Positions 13,641 to 25,500 of a stretch of 64,000 nt of DNA are shown here, one piece after another. Numbering within the stretch: the first letter of the stretch is position 1; each line of letters opens with the position of its first letter. Under the pieces are notes generated by a model that saw nothing but the letters and a program-made list of their open reading frames with translations, had not been told where the DNA came from and did not search any database. The translations under genes were made by a program, and so were the position numbers. This DNA is from Eumeta japonica (taxonomy: Eukaryota; Arthropoda; Insecta; Lepidoptera; Psychidae): contig BGZK01000016.1 of assembly GCA_005406025.1 (NCBI GenBank), positions 992,001 through 1,056,000 on the forward strand. The letters run 5' to 3'.

Positions 13641-16600
13641 CATGTAACTTAGGAATATTTTGATATGATTTTTAATTGAACAAAAGTTATATTAAAGGAT
13701 TTCTAATTTACATAAAATTCAATCGTAAATAATATCAGGCTTAATCTGAACATTTAATTATGAACATTTACATGTATCTTAATTTTTATTTAATTACTTA
13801 AAGAAAGATAAAGTTTCGACATGAAAGAAAAATGTGAAGGAGAGACAGAGCGCGAAGAAAAAGAATAATGAAAGAATCTGGGTACAGAACTGAGACCAGA
13901 AAGGATAATCAGAACAATATCAGATTTAGGTTAAAAATTTTAATAACCACCAATATTTCTATTAAGATTGTCTATTAATTTTATATATTAGGTTATTTAT
14001 TAAGATTGGCGAACTAGCTTAATAAATAATTATGTATTATAATTAATAAATATTACATATTTAAGCATCAACTACCCCACGCACGCACACATACTCATAG
14101 ATGTGTTCGTGCATGTCTACTTGTGCGGTGTTAATAATTTGAGAGATTTGTGTTACTTTTTACTTAATAAAAGAAATATCTGTAATTCGAAAGAAATTCA
14201 TAGTCGCCTACGTCATCTCTTAAGTAAATACAAAATAATTGACTCCAATTCGTACCGGCGTAGCGATATTTCTCAACCAAGAGCTGGATAATCTGATTCC
14301 AACCCTTCGCAGCTCCTCCCCCTTTGCCGTCCCAAGAGTTGGATTAACGTTTTTGCAATTATCACGCACAAATTAATCGGTAATAATTTTTGCGATATCA
14401 ATTTGCGCGTCGTCAGCGAATCGATGCGACCGGAATCCAATTTCTTCTGAGCCTACGAAATATTAAGTAACAGCTTGCTGAAGGGATTCACAAAATAAAA
14501 AGTTGCTGTGTTAAGCAGAGACATAGAAGAGAGTATTTAAATGAGAAATTGAAGACCTTTAAATCAATATTTCGGTGTGTTTTATGCGTACATATTATTC
14601 TAAAGTTGCGTTTTATATAAATAATTGAATAAGAAACAAATACAATAAAAATAGATTTAATCATGAAATAGATATAAAAGGTTATAGTAATATCCTTCTA
14701 TTTATTTTATTAATAGGCTAGTATTCACGCTCCAAATGAATTAGATAATTCTTGCTAAATTTTATACTGAATTGAAATTCAACAGTTTGAAATAGAATAG
14801 AATCATCCATTTTAAAAATGATATTTATTACGATCCTTTTCCACCACCTTCTTTTAAACTTACTTTTAACTAAAAGTAACTTTTGAAATTAATTTTGCAT
14901 TTCATATTTTCCTTTTAAGGGGTTTTAGCCCGAACAACAGTCAAAGGGAGGACCTGGAAGGCAAATTTTAGTTTCAAAGTGACTTTTTATTAAAAACTAG
15001 TTTATAAAGAGATAGTCTTTTAAAAGGCTCCCAGTATGTTTAATAACAGATTGAGTATTCGAACATGGACAATCTGTAGTAATTCTCATAGCAAATAAAA
15101 ATATTAAAGAGATTGAATAAATTTTCTGCCAATGAATGCTTTCTTAATTGATACTCTGCGTTTTGTCTAGAACACTAAATCAGTATAATTGAATTTCGAT
15201 TTGAAAACAAAGATTCATGTCAAAGAAAATATTTCATTTGATACTCCTTTTTTCCCGCGACTCCACTCGCATGCATATAAAGATTTTGTGATTTTGTTTT
15301 TTGCCCTAAATCCTGAACCTGATTTCATTCATTTCCAAACTCCATATCAATCCCGTTCTAGATGTCGATTTCCCCATTTCCTCTCTAAATTCTCCCTCTC
15401 TTTCTCTCTCTTTCGCTTTCTTTTTCTTTCTCACCTTTTCTCAATACTGCTTTCTCTTTTCAGTGAACAAATTTTATCGAAATCGATGTACCTATTTCTG
15501 TAATCACATTGTAACATTCTATCATACCTCATAATTGAACTTCACACAATCTCGGTGTCCCCTATTATGTACCAAAATTTATTAAGAATGATTAATCTAT
15601 TAATTATTTTCAGTTTAAATTTAAAAGGTAAAAACTATTATTATGAGTCCTACTTTAAAAATAGAAACATGTTTTTACCGACTTTTCTGTAATGAGTAGA
15701 TTTATTTCTTTTAGTTCGTGTGGTTTTAGTTAACGTAAGCCAACATAAGCGCTCCGAGACGTCTTTTACGATATGATCAAGAAAATCGAGATTTCTCCAC
15801 TAACTTTCAATGTAATGTAGACATGTTATACTCACAAATCTATAAAAAGAGAATTTCTAAGTAGTAGTAGAAGCACATCCAAATCTATCAGCTATTTTAA
15901 AAGCGATAAACTGAAACAGACTGACAAAACTATCGACATTTTTACCCTATCTAGAGACGAAGTTTTCAGACCTCTCAATTTCTATCACTATTTTCTACTT
16001 GTTTTTGAGAATTTACCTAGTCTATCGTTAATTTCACTTCGAAATGTGTATCATCCTGACTGTGATTTTGCCTAATCGCTCACTTCAGTTACTTCTTAGC
16101 GACAGACAAACGACTATAGGGCCCACAAAAAAAAAAGGACTTCAAATTATCCCATTATCATATCATTTATGTTGAGAATGAAATTTAAGAAAACTATAGT
16201 GATATCGCATAAAAACTAAGTTTCACATAAAATATTTTGAAACTCAATTAAAAGTTTTAAATAAGTAGCTATCCATCAGAAAATTTGCCATAAAAATGTC
16301 AATTCAGAGCGAAGGGCAGGGTAACCACGAATTTAAAAAAACAAGATAGGATTTGTGTTGACGCCAAGGAATCCATTTGTGGATTGCAGTTTATGAACGG
16401 AGCGTCTAACCGTTAATAGCGTTACGAACAGCGCTCACAAACGAAATAACGCACTGACAAAATAGCTGTACTAAAAAAAATGTTTATCTGGAAATGCGTG
16501 GGTGGTTGTTTACATTATTTGTTTATTTTCATTGGTTAGAATGTACCACATTACGATAAATCATGTTATCTTACGTCGGACGTGACACGCTTACGTTTTT

Positions 16601-16880
16601 TTTTGTAAATGTTTAGGATTTTGTTTTTTTAATTTTCAAAATATTTTGAACCACTAGCCGAGAGGTATACATACATTGGAATAGTTTTGTATCTCAGTGT
16701 CGATGAATATGCACCTTTTGGTTTTACTTTTTAGCGCATAACAATCCTAGAACACCTATAGAGTTCTTTAGTAACTATTTAGTAATAAACGAATTCATGA
16801 CCGTAGACAAATTTTCGTCGGTAACTTACATCTTTAGTTAAAAATCTGTCAAGTCAAAAATTTCATTTGAACGTCTCATG
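13640..16880. other. AT-rich non-coding DNA with a pyrimidine tract
   Basis: Nothing coding is recognised. At 15300-15380 the sequence has CCTGAACCTGATTTCATT-like hexamers related to the degenerate repeat blocks (a weak possible fifth block). A 60-bp C/T tract, CTCCCTCTCTTTCTCTCTC and onward, follows at about 15383-15440. Confidence 0.4.
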
Positions 16881-16884
16881 AAAC

Positions 16885-17850
16885 CGGTTGCCTCCATATA
16901 ATTAATGCCGCGGGCATCTGTCGAAGGCGCTAGCTCGTCGACACGACCCCGTGACGTCGAGAAAAGGTTTTCTTGAAACCCTCATAAAAATAGCTGCCAT
17001 GGATCGGCCCTCCCACGCGTTGAGTGCGCGTGCCATTTCTGTACACACGGATCGAATATCATTAGCCGTTATTGTCTTTGAGGCTTGTTTCGTATATATA
17101 GATATAATCCTTTATATAAATAGCTTGTGTTCTTTCTTGAAGCCAGCAAAATATTAACAATCAGAGATGTCTGATTGTTGATATTTTAGTCGAAAATCTT
17201 GGCTACTTATGACGGCTTTTAAGTATCCAATGGCGACGTGTAAAGTAGACAACTTCTTTCATTTATAATGGTATTGTTCTTTAGATCCAAAATCAATGTA
17301 TACAAGAAATGCTGTACTGCTTGAATTCAGTCATAAGTTTGGAAAAGTTGTTTAGCCAAATCTTACTTTATATTATGAAATTATCAATATTCAAACTAAA
17401 TAATATCACTCCGGTACTCGAGCAATACTATTTTATTGCATGATATCGATGAGCACGTATATTAGTTGTAACAAAAACTCCACTATAATTTATATATCGT
17501 GTGGCGTACCATATAAATTACGATATTAATTGTAAATCTTATAAATTATGTGCCAATCTTGACAGTAGTCGTGTCAGCCTTTAGTCGCTTCATCGCACTA
17601 CCGCGAACTTCTGTTGTAGACCTGGAGTGCAGAGTGCAGTGGCGATGACCGGAACCGACTAATGTGCTTTCGCGAACTCGAAGCGAATGGCTTAAATGCA
17701 TTCGAAAAATCATTAGTGGATTTCCCGGGGACCGAGCCGATTGTTTTCCTTTTCCAAAGACACGCATAAACTCCTCGACGCCATCGTTCTCCTTTGGCGG
17801 TACAGGCTCAAGTTTATAGAGCTGCTCAATTTTTAAAAGTCGAAACAAAG
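16885..17850. other. Two GC-richer islets separated by AT-rich DNA
   Basis: Islets at 16885-17060 (GCCGCGGGCATC, GTCGACACGACCCCGTGACG) and 17560-17830 stand out from the AT-rich background. The - strand frame 17546-17848 (100 codons) covers the second but shows no domain. Function is unknown. Confidence 0.25.
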
Positions 17851-18930
17851 AGAAAAATAAACATTTTTTAAATTCTTACCCTAAAACTTCTCATGGTGGA
17901 GGCTGCAAATGGTAAAATAAAAGTCTTTATAGTTATGCAATAAATGTAATGTTTTCGCATAATATTTAAGCGATTATAAATTTGCGATGACATTGCATTT
18001 AGTTTGACTGTACTAAATGCATACACAGTTTGGGCTATTTTGGGAATGTTAGGTTGTGGTTGGCTGACCACATAGTAGTATTATGTTGTGAACGCTTTCT
18101 TGTTTTTTGTTTTGGTTTATTGTATTTAAAGAAATACCTTTTCAAGTCAAGTACCTTTTTTAATAATCGTATAAAAAACAGTTTATGGTATAATTTAATT
18201 GTTTAAAATATCGTGTAATATCATCACCTTAGTAGAGATCCAAAGCGCATGCGTATTAGACTGTATTCAGAATTTTAAATTCGTAACGAGTCAAATTAGA
18301 CGTTACAACATTCTATAGTATGGTGTAAAAATATAACATTTCCTAGTAAATTTCTGACGTAAATACCTTTCCTGTCTGCTGAGGAAAAGCGCGAGCGTTT
18401 CCGATACCCAGCAATTTGTCGTTAGCACAGAAGCAATCGGTCGACTAATCTTGTTAAACTAATTCAATTTTAGCACTGCCCTTTCATCCTACGGGAGGCA
18501 TTTAAACCGCTAAGTTTGTTTTAGTTTTGCAAACACGGCCGAGGTTCGTCTCAGACGACATTGAACCTTAGCGAATACCGTAAATACTCGTTTATTTTTA
18601 AATACGGGAAAAAATCTCTTACAGTGGGGCAGTACCGATTGCAAAAGTAGTTACCTTGTCGTTTACATGAATGGGAGTCTTGAAGAGCGAGTCAGGTTAC
18701 CGCTTTGAGGGTTCCGTATTATATTAAAAATAAGGTCAAGTGTATCATAATTTGCAAATCAAAATATTACGAAAACTAAAAATATGATTTACTTATTTAA
18801 TTAATTTCGTTGTTGTACGTATTTTTGGGACTACATTTTTTTGCGTTGACACATCAAATCTTATAATAATAGTAGTTTCTTATTCTTGGATTTATAAACT
18901 TTCGAGAAAAAAATATTTGCATACGGAAAT
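17850..18930. other. Non-coding DNA, nothing recognised
   Basis: AT-rich with slightly GC-richer stretches at 18370-18560. No supported gene. Confidence 0.4.
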
Positions 18931-18933
18931 GTA

Positions 18934-18946
18934 CCCCCCCCCCCCC
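18934..18946. repeat. Poly(C) run
   Basis: Thirteen consecutive C residues, unusual in such AT-rich DNA. Confidence 0.95.
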
Positions 18947-18977
18947 ATTGTAATGTGCGGGCACATTTCGCTGTGCA

Positions 18978-19055
18978 AACAGTTAACAGTCGTTTAGCAA
19001 TTGTTAAGTGCTAACAGTTAACAATCGTTTAGCAATTGTTATGTGCTAACAGTTG
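18978..19055. repeat. 35-bp tandem duplication rich in AACAGTT/AACTGTT-like motifs
   Basis: Two copies (18978-19012 and 19013-19047) differ at only two positions, with a partial third. Each carries AACAGTTAAC, TTTAGCAATTGTT and GTGCT. The AACNGTT core resembles MYB-type binding sites and is repeated with dyad symmetry. Confidence 0.85.
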
Positions 19056-19059
19056 ATAA

Positions 19060-19960
19060 TAAAAAATCATGAAATTTACTCAACTTCCATCGGCTTCAAT
19101 CGTTACCAATACAATAAAATGTGCTTACTTGGTATAAAAAGTAAATTTTTATTACATGGAATCTTTATTCTTCAATCTTTATAGCACTTTTAACCTTTTA
19201 CCAAAATTACAACATAAAATCTCCTCAAAAAGTGTTGCGAAGGCCGTCAACCGGTACGGGTGTGGGATGTCCGGGTGTAGTCACGATTTAACTGGAGTAG
19301 TTTTATTTCTTTGATTTAATAACCGGACTTATGAGGAATAGAACCCTTATTGAAAATGAACTCTTTCACGTTTGTCATTTTTTATAATAATTAAAAAACA
19401 ATTTTTTTCATTTCCTAATTTGAGCATTTTGTTAACAAAATATATTTTGCTGTTACATATAAAAAAAACTTTTGGAATGTCCAAAGTTTTTTGTAAGAAT
19501 TTGAGTCAAAAATTATCGCAAATGAGATTTAAAATTATATACGTATTTCATTAACTCACACAATCCTTGCATACGATACCACAAACAATATTCACAAAAA
19601 CCGCACTTAACTTTGATATTAAGATAATAATATTCCATTTCTTTTTAAAACGGGCACATTTTCGCTCGATGATTCCGTACGAGCCCAAATGTTGACAAAA
19701 ACCAAAAAAATCATTCGAAAGACTTCGTATGGCCCTTTCTAAAGGGATCATTTTCTTCTGGTACGAAGAGTTTGATGCGGTCGAATAACTTCACCAGACT
19801 GAGAAGGAAGAGGCCGTTTTTTGACTGCCGTTACAGAAGAAAAATTGCTAATAGCAGTAAAAGTGTAATGCTAGGGAGTACGCAAATTAGATGCACATGA
19901 GTTTAAGCACATTTTGCTGGCAACAGGGATAGCTTCACGCTGGTACCGTGCAATCTGATG
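19060..19960. other. Non-coding DNA, nothing firmly recognised
   Basis: AT-rich. A - strand open frame at 19551-19751 (66 codons) sits just upstream of the mariner scrap but has no recognised family. 19770-19950 is GC-richer and may belong to the same decayed element. Confidence 0.35.
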
Positions 19961-20115
19961 CTGTCTTAGAAGCAGTAGAGTGGTGCCGTGATGTGGTAAC
20001 GACATTTAGAACAGGCTCGTCTCGGCGCATTTAAGTTTACGGTTAGGGCGATGAATTATGGATTTATCACTGCGAATCTAAAACGAAACGTCAGCCGATC
20101 ACGCTTAGTTGTTAC
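19960..20115 (+). pseudogene. mariner transposase scrap around the first catalytic Asp
   Basis: Reading + strand frames gives EAVEWCRDVV and then, after a stop, GDELWIYHCESKTKRQP. This is the 'WCR...TGDE-W-Y-E-K-Q' segment of mariner transposases, with the Thr before GDE replaced by a stop codon. The rest of the element is not recognisable. Confidence 0.6.
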
Positions 20116-20129
20116 AAGACGAACCACTG

Positions 20130-20650
20130 AGTATTTTAATTTTTGAACATTTTTTCTTTTACTCTTATTTTTCCAACGCCGTTTTAAAAATTTAAGTTGG
20201 ACCAATTATTTTGAAGTATAACCTACGCAAAAGAAAAACACCATCAGAATCTGATTATACAGTAAAAGTTATGCGCAGTAACACACAAAATGATATTTAT
20301 ATACTTCGAATAGAAAATAGCTCAGCTGAAGCCGACAAAAAAAACTGGGAGTTTTTGATTTAAAATAACTTTAAAAATAACTTATTAAAGTTATGTTAAA
20401 TCGGTTATTTAAAGAGATCAATATAGTCAAGGAATATTCTCTTTGAAAAGTGTCATCAAGTTTATCAATTGCCGAGTAAAAAGTGTACGTGACCATAATG
20501 GTAGTAGGTGTGTAATTGCTAAATACTTTCGTATTTCAACCACTATTTAACCGTTAAGCATTGAATTTTCTTTACGAATTTAAACAAAACTAACTTTATG
20601 GGATATCTTTTTATAAATGTAAATGTACTATTTAGTAAAAAGTTATAAAC
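20130..20650. other. AT-rich non-coding DNA
   Basis: No recognised feature. Confidence 0.4.
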
Positions 20651-20654
20651 AAAT

Positions 20655-21070
20655 TTTAGAGACCATCCATAAGTTACGTCCCTCGAATTTCATGATTTTT
20701 TTAGAACCCCCCCGTCCTTGGCACACGTGCTCACATTTGTATGATCCCTTAGATCTTGGTGTGACATCAACTATTTTACAAGTATAAACTGTGAATTTAT
20801 TAAATTAAAACAGCACTTGCAAAATTAATTACGAATACATTTCTATTTAAAGTCTTCTATCATAAAGCCAAACAATAAATCAAATATTTCAGAAAATTTA
20901 CAAAAAGGTTTTTGTCAAACACAGTATTGACCTCTCGGTGCATGTCAAAGCGGCCGGCGCGTGGCGCCGTAGGTGCGACAAGAACGTTTTAGTTTTGAGT
21001 TAAAGTTTAAAGTTTCAAGACTTTAGTTTTACATATGTGACGTCACAAAGCCCCTCCCAACTCACGTAAA
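20655..21070. mobile_element. Dispersed insect repeat with poly-C core and TGTGACGTCAC ends
   Basis: GACCATCCATAAGTTACGTCC, then a stretch ending in AACCCCCCCGTCCTTGGC, then TTGGTGTGACATCAACTATT matches a short non-autonomous repeat I know from insect genomes. A second TATGTGACGTCACAAAGCCCC fragment at about 21031-21056 may be part of another copy. Family assignment is from memory. Confidence 0.5.
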
Positions 21071-22250
21071 AACACAGATTGTTGACAACCTCTCTCCCCC
21101 TTAACATATATAATCCGCTTTTTGATACTTAGAGAAGGATTTCTCTTGAAATTAAATGTATAAAACTATCCACTAGAAAGAAAATCATAAAAATGAGATT
21201 GTCCAATAAAAAGTTATATATGGTTACATCGATATTAAATTGAAAAAAAAAACTACCTTTGAAGTACATCTTACTCAAAAAACGGTCGACAAAATCGAAT
21301 TGATGAATAAAAAGTGATGCCTGGTCAATAGTCACGCTATAAATATAGATTTAGAATTGAGAAGCTCATTTTATTTGTCGGTTAAACAGGATCCTTTACA
21401 TGCGTGTATTTCTTTGACACTCACTGAACTTGTCCTTCGATCTTCTCTGGATATTTTAGTTCAGATCAGGTAGCAAAGAATGCACACAACAGAATAGAAA
21501 TATGTTGACTAACACATCGATGCCTTTTAATACAATGTATAAAGAGTGACTCGTTCAGACTACAATTCTCTTGATGGCACAACTCATAATGAGAATAATT
21601 TGTGAGTACTTTGCGATTAAAAGATTTTTTCTTTATTTTGTGTCCTTCAAAAGGTTGAGTAATAATAACGTTGCAATGCGTTATTAATGGTGGATAGATT
21701 AGAATTAAAATATTTTATATATATAAAGGAATGAACAAATAATACAAAATGAATTATTAAATTTATTTGTTATTAAATAATAATAATATAAAAAAATGTA
21801 GTGCAATTATTAAGAAAATAGTTGGTTTCTGATTTTTACAGCAGTTACTATAGTAACTGCAATTTTTTAATTGTGCTAAACTAATAAGTTAAGCTCATAA
21901 ATGTAATTTCTGATTTTTAAAACGTCATAACGCTTCTGAGAACTGAAAAATTATATGGATTTTTATTAAAAACTAAATCATATTTTTCCGAATTTGATGA
22001 TAATTAAATTTTAAATTGTAATTAATCATGCAACTACTATATATAAAAATGAATAACGGTTTCGTTATAGATTCAAAATATTTTCAATAATTCTATACCT
22101 TGCGAAGATGTTTGATTTATCTTTCTTATAGCTTTACATCGAGCCAAATATATATATAAATTATAAAAGTAAAGACGTATCAAATATTTTTTTTTATTTT
22201 ATTCATTTCGAAGATTAAAAAATAGTAATATACATCCCAAACCTATGAAA
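21070..22250. other. AT-rich non-coding DNA
   Basis: No recognised gene apart from the weak first-exon candidate at 21538-21607. A short inverted repeat, CAGTTACTATAGTAACTG, lies at 21841-21858. Confidence 0.4.
21538..21607 (+). promoter_or_regulatory. Weak candidate first exon upstream of exon A
   Basis: TATAAA at 21538-21543 is followed by TCAGAC and an ATG at 21574 that opens nine codons and one extra base before a good donor, T|GTGAGTAC, at 21602. Exon A needs exactly one base from the exon before it, so the phases agree. Against it, the leader would be under 10 nt and the nine residues (MAQLIMRII) are short for a secretion signal. It is listed only as a testable candidate. Confidence 0.15.
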
Positions 22251-22259
22251 ATGCATAGC

Positions 22260-22500
22260 CACATTTTCACCCGCTACAAGCAGATGGACGACAAACCGGG
22301 TTCATACAACTGTCCCGTCTACGCAACAGACCCCTAGTCTGCGGGCGCGCCCGGCCGCCGTGGCCGGCTGACCGTTAAATCGAATACATACCAAACGCGA
22401 TTATTTTCTTATTTCGCCGCCCAGCGCGCCGGCCTGATGACGCGATGACCGTCATTATCTCCTTGGCTGATCGATTAGGGCATTCGGTTTGTGTCTTTGT
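22260..22500. other. GC-rich islet
   Basis: Strongly CpG-rich stretches (GGGCGCGCCCGGCCGCCGTGG; CCGCCCAGCGCGCCGGCC) alternate with AT-rich DNA. GATGACGCGATGACCGTCAT contains two TGAC-type motifs. No open reading frame of note. Possibly a regulatory element. Confidence 0.3.
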
Positions 22501-22914
22501 GTAATTGCGTAGGGCAAGTATTTACTTTACTAATAGTGAATGCTAAGATATATTTATATGAGATAAGATTTTAAAGAGTTGAAACGACTTAGTAATATTA
22601 CATTATATCGCATAGAAGTCTACATTTTTAATTTGATATAATTTTAAAGTTCTAGTTTGCATGTATAGCGTCTAAAACATGTATTAGAGTTTGGCAGAGA
22701 TACATCAAATGACAATCTGATACATCGAAGAGGAGAAGTAACATTATTTGTTTTAGTGTTAGCCTTATGAGTGTCGATCGGTGATAATCGTTTCATTAAA
22801 TTCTAGAGTTTAGTAAAAATACCTATAACAATTTAATCGAGAAAATTGACATATAAAAACGTACTGTTCTGTTGCCCCCATATTGTTAGGCCGTCTAAAA
22901 CTTTATTAATATAA

Positions 22915-23010
22915 CATTTTTAGGGTTACGAGGCAAAATGGCATAAACGGAACTCTTATAGCTTCGTCATGGCCGTCCGTCCGTCCATATGTCACAGGCA
23001 TTTTATTAAA
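22915..23010 (-). mobile_element. Fragment of the 'AGGGTTCCGTA' lepidopteran repeat, reverse orientation
   Basis: TTTTAGGGTTACGAGGCAAA ... ACGGAACTCTTATAGCTTCG ... GGCCGTCCGTCCGTCCATATGTCACAGG follows the order of a very common lepidopteran repeat (end motif, then GGAACCCTATTA, then CCGTCCGTCCGTC), diverged. The matching forward copy is at 26839-27557. Confidence 0.6.
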
Positions 23011-24140
23011 AAAACTAAAAAAAAATTGGATAATGAAATTTATAGTGTATATATTATAGTGTATATGTTATAGTGTAGGTATAAGCCGATACTTAATTTG
23101 GTAGCTAAATAATAAAAATAAATGTTTCTAGGGGGGCACTCCAAACATGTAACAGAAACTGAAAAAAATATTTTTCAGCAAACATCAACGTGTGGCAAGG
23201 CGTATATTTTGACAGATCTTTTAAAAACACTAGGGTTTCTAAATAATTTTTCTAATTACCTGAATAATTTCGGAAATAATCTTCCCGAAAATAGCAGAAA
23301 TTGTGTCCCTCCCTTTATTTTTTAAACTGTATATCCAAAAAATATCTAAAATATAAGGAACATAACACTTAATAAATATTTTTAAAGAAAATTATTTTGA
23401 ATATGATCGGTTGTACTTATTTTGAGTTATTGGCGAAAAACTACGCTTCTCAACGAAGGACGTAAGTGCCATGAAGATACACTCTTTTGCTGATGCAATT
23501 TAGTTTACACTATTTTAATAGTAATAGTCGACATACCTACTTATTTTTCTAGTTATAAGCTACTAAAGTGCTTATAACTATTATGTGCGGGAAATATAGG
23601 AAAAGTGTAACAATGTGTTTTTTTCTTCTATAGGGTATGTCTTTGTGATAATGATTTCGGAACCCTATGATTAGAATGGTCCGACATGCTCTTGGCCTGT
23701 TCTTTTTTTTAGTTTCGGTAATATAATATAACACTCACGGAAAGTTTTACTTTTGAAGGTAACTAACGGAATATAAGCTATCAATACATTACGCAACAGC
23801 GGTACTCACTACGGACGAGTCAGATAGAAAACACAAAAGCAAGTACAAAAATATTGTTCCACTTTCTTGGGCCGACTTTCCCTTGAGCAAGTCCAAGCGA
23901 TTTTCCGCGCGTCTATGTCTAACTGATTCGCTATTTGCGTTACGAGTTACGTAAAGTTTACCTTAAGATAGCTGTAGGTTGTTAACTTGAAGTAGTGTAA
24001 TCACGTAACAGTCAATCTTCATGTTAAGTTCTGTTTGTAATTTATTTGATCAAGGGATTGGGGCATAGAAGCTTGACAATATAAATCGTTATACAGTAGA
24101 ATAACCTATATTTTCTCATGAAACTGTATTAGTATGTGTA
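23010..24140. other. AT-rich non-coding DNA
   Basis: TATAGTGTATA-type short tandem repeat at 23042-23078. Otherwise nothing recognised. Confidence 0.4.
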
Positions 24141-24144
24141 AATA

Positions 24145-24490
24145 GGATCCGGTGTCAGAAATCGGCAAAGTTTGAAAGAAGATGTAGTGACTAGTAGCAG
24201 AAAGTGCTATGTTGCGGCGGTTTGGCCTCTGGAAAGGATGAATGAAAGTAGACCGGCGAAACAAATCTATAAAGCGAATCTTTGCAGTAGAAAGGTTGTC
24301 AAAAGTCGCCTTAGAAAATTTTATGCTGACTAAATTGGTGAGATAATAAAAAAGGGATAAATTTTACGCTCCCAAAACCGACGAGCTTGCATGAAAATAT
24401 TGATGGATGACAGCGAAGCAAGAAATGTATACAAAGATCGTACCATGTGAAAATCTATAGTCTCTGTCTACCCTTGTGCGATATAGGCGT
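24145..24490 (+). mobile_element. LINE 3' end, same family as 3310-4240 (L1x)
   Basis: Sense-strand translation in shifting frames gives GVRNRQSLKEDVV, ERMNESRPAKQIYKAN, then RRACMKILMDDSEARNVYKD. These are the C-terminal tail motifs seen in the antisense copies. It is cut at its 5' side and carries stops. Confidence 0.75.
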
Positions 24491-24540
24491 GAAGTTATTA
24501 AAAAATAATCTTCATTTGTATATAAATATAGATATACAAA

Positions 24541-24576
24541 CACCACCTCAAAGCTCCGCTTGTGAGGCGTGCAATA
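24541..24576. repeat. Palindromic 35-bp motif, copy 1
   Basis: CACCACCTCAAAGCTCCGCT followed by TGTGAGGCGTGCAA. CCTCA and TGAGG form the arms of a short hairpin. Copy 2 is at 24959-24993. Confidence 0.8.
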
Positions 24577-24958
24577 CACAGTCGTTTTTTTTTTAGTTTA
24601 TTGTAAATTATAATTAAACGACAGTACTTAGAACGCTAATATTAACTAGGAATCAGCACAGGGTATAACTTTATATAATAAAAAAAAAGTATTCAGGTAA
24701 AATACATTTTTCGACCGATTTCTCTGCCACATACATGGATCCATAAACACAGACTAACGGACGTCCAACAATGATTGATTTTAATGTTATTATTTACTAT
24801 ATTAAACAAAATAATTATTTATAAAATATATCATATGCGCTAGACAGATTATTTAACTTGATATTAGTGCACTCATATTACCCTGTAAGTGTTATATTAG
24901 TAAAAAAAAAGTCATTTAAGTTTCGAAAGACTGGGTTTTTTACATGTCGAGAGTAGAG

Positions 24959-24993
24959 CACCGCCTCAACGCTCCGCTTGTGAGGCGTGCAAA
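24959..24993. repeat. Palindromic 35-bp motif, copy 2
   Basis: CACCGCCTCAACGCTCCGCT followed by TGTGAGGCGTGCAA, differing from copy 1 at two positions. Arms CGCCTCA/TGAGGCG are perfect here. The copies stand about 418 bp apart in the same orientation, probably two copies of a dispersed repeat. Confidence 0.8.
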
Positions 24994-25264
24994 ATAGGGT
25001 CCATATTATTTGAATTTAAGCAGTATTTCTAAAAAGTTGGTTTATATTTATTGTCATACAACAAGCTAATGTGTGGGCATGAGTGACAGTTGAATGTATA
25101 TTGTTCGCAATATACATGCAAGTGGCACACATGGGGATTTTAAAATTTAGAATCGTCGATAGACACATAACTTTTCATACTTTTAATAAATTGAGACAAA
25201 ATACATTGTTGTCTTTCAATTTTACGCATTAAAATTAATCAAATAGGCAACTAAAGAGGAAAAA

Positions 25265-25500
25265 GTCCAGCCGGACTAAAAGCTCGCCGCAGCGTCAACG
25301 CGTAATTAAGTTCAGCTCGGTCTGCCAGCTTTTGTATTAATCCATTTTAGCTGCCCTAGCTCCTTAACTCGATTCGATTACTCGCCCTTTGTCCCGCCAA
25401 AGGGGAGGCGGAAGCTTAGCTGAGGGCATACTTAGCGACTTTTCGAGAATTTTGAGATTGAATCGGCGCACGCCGGCTAACATTTATTTTATCGATCGTG
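25265..25500. other. GC-richer islet
   Basis: GCTCGCCGCAGCGTCAACGCG and CCGCCAAAGGGGAGGCGGAAG occur in an AT-rich background. It includes TAATTAAG and TTAATCC homeodomain-type cores. No convincing protein; possibly regulatory. Confidence 0.25.

Noticed and set aside
22260..22500. Interpreting GC-rich islets as bacterial contamination or horizontally acquired genes
   Set aside because: They are 100-500 bp, have no open frame with recognisable product, and merge smoothly into AT-rich insect-like DNA.
24541..24993. Short palindromic repeats considered as a CRISPR array
   Set aside because: Only two copies, 418 bp apart, with no regular spacers, in eukaryotic DNA.
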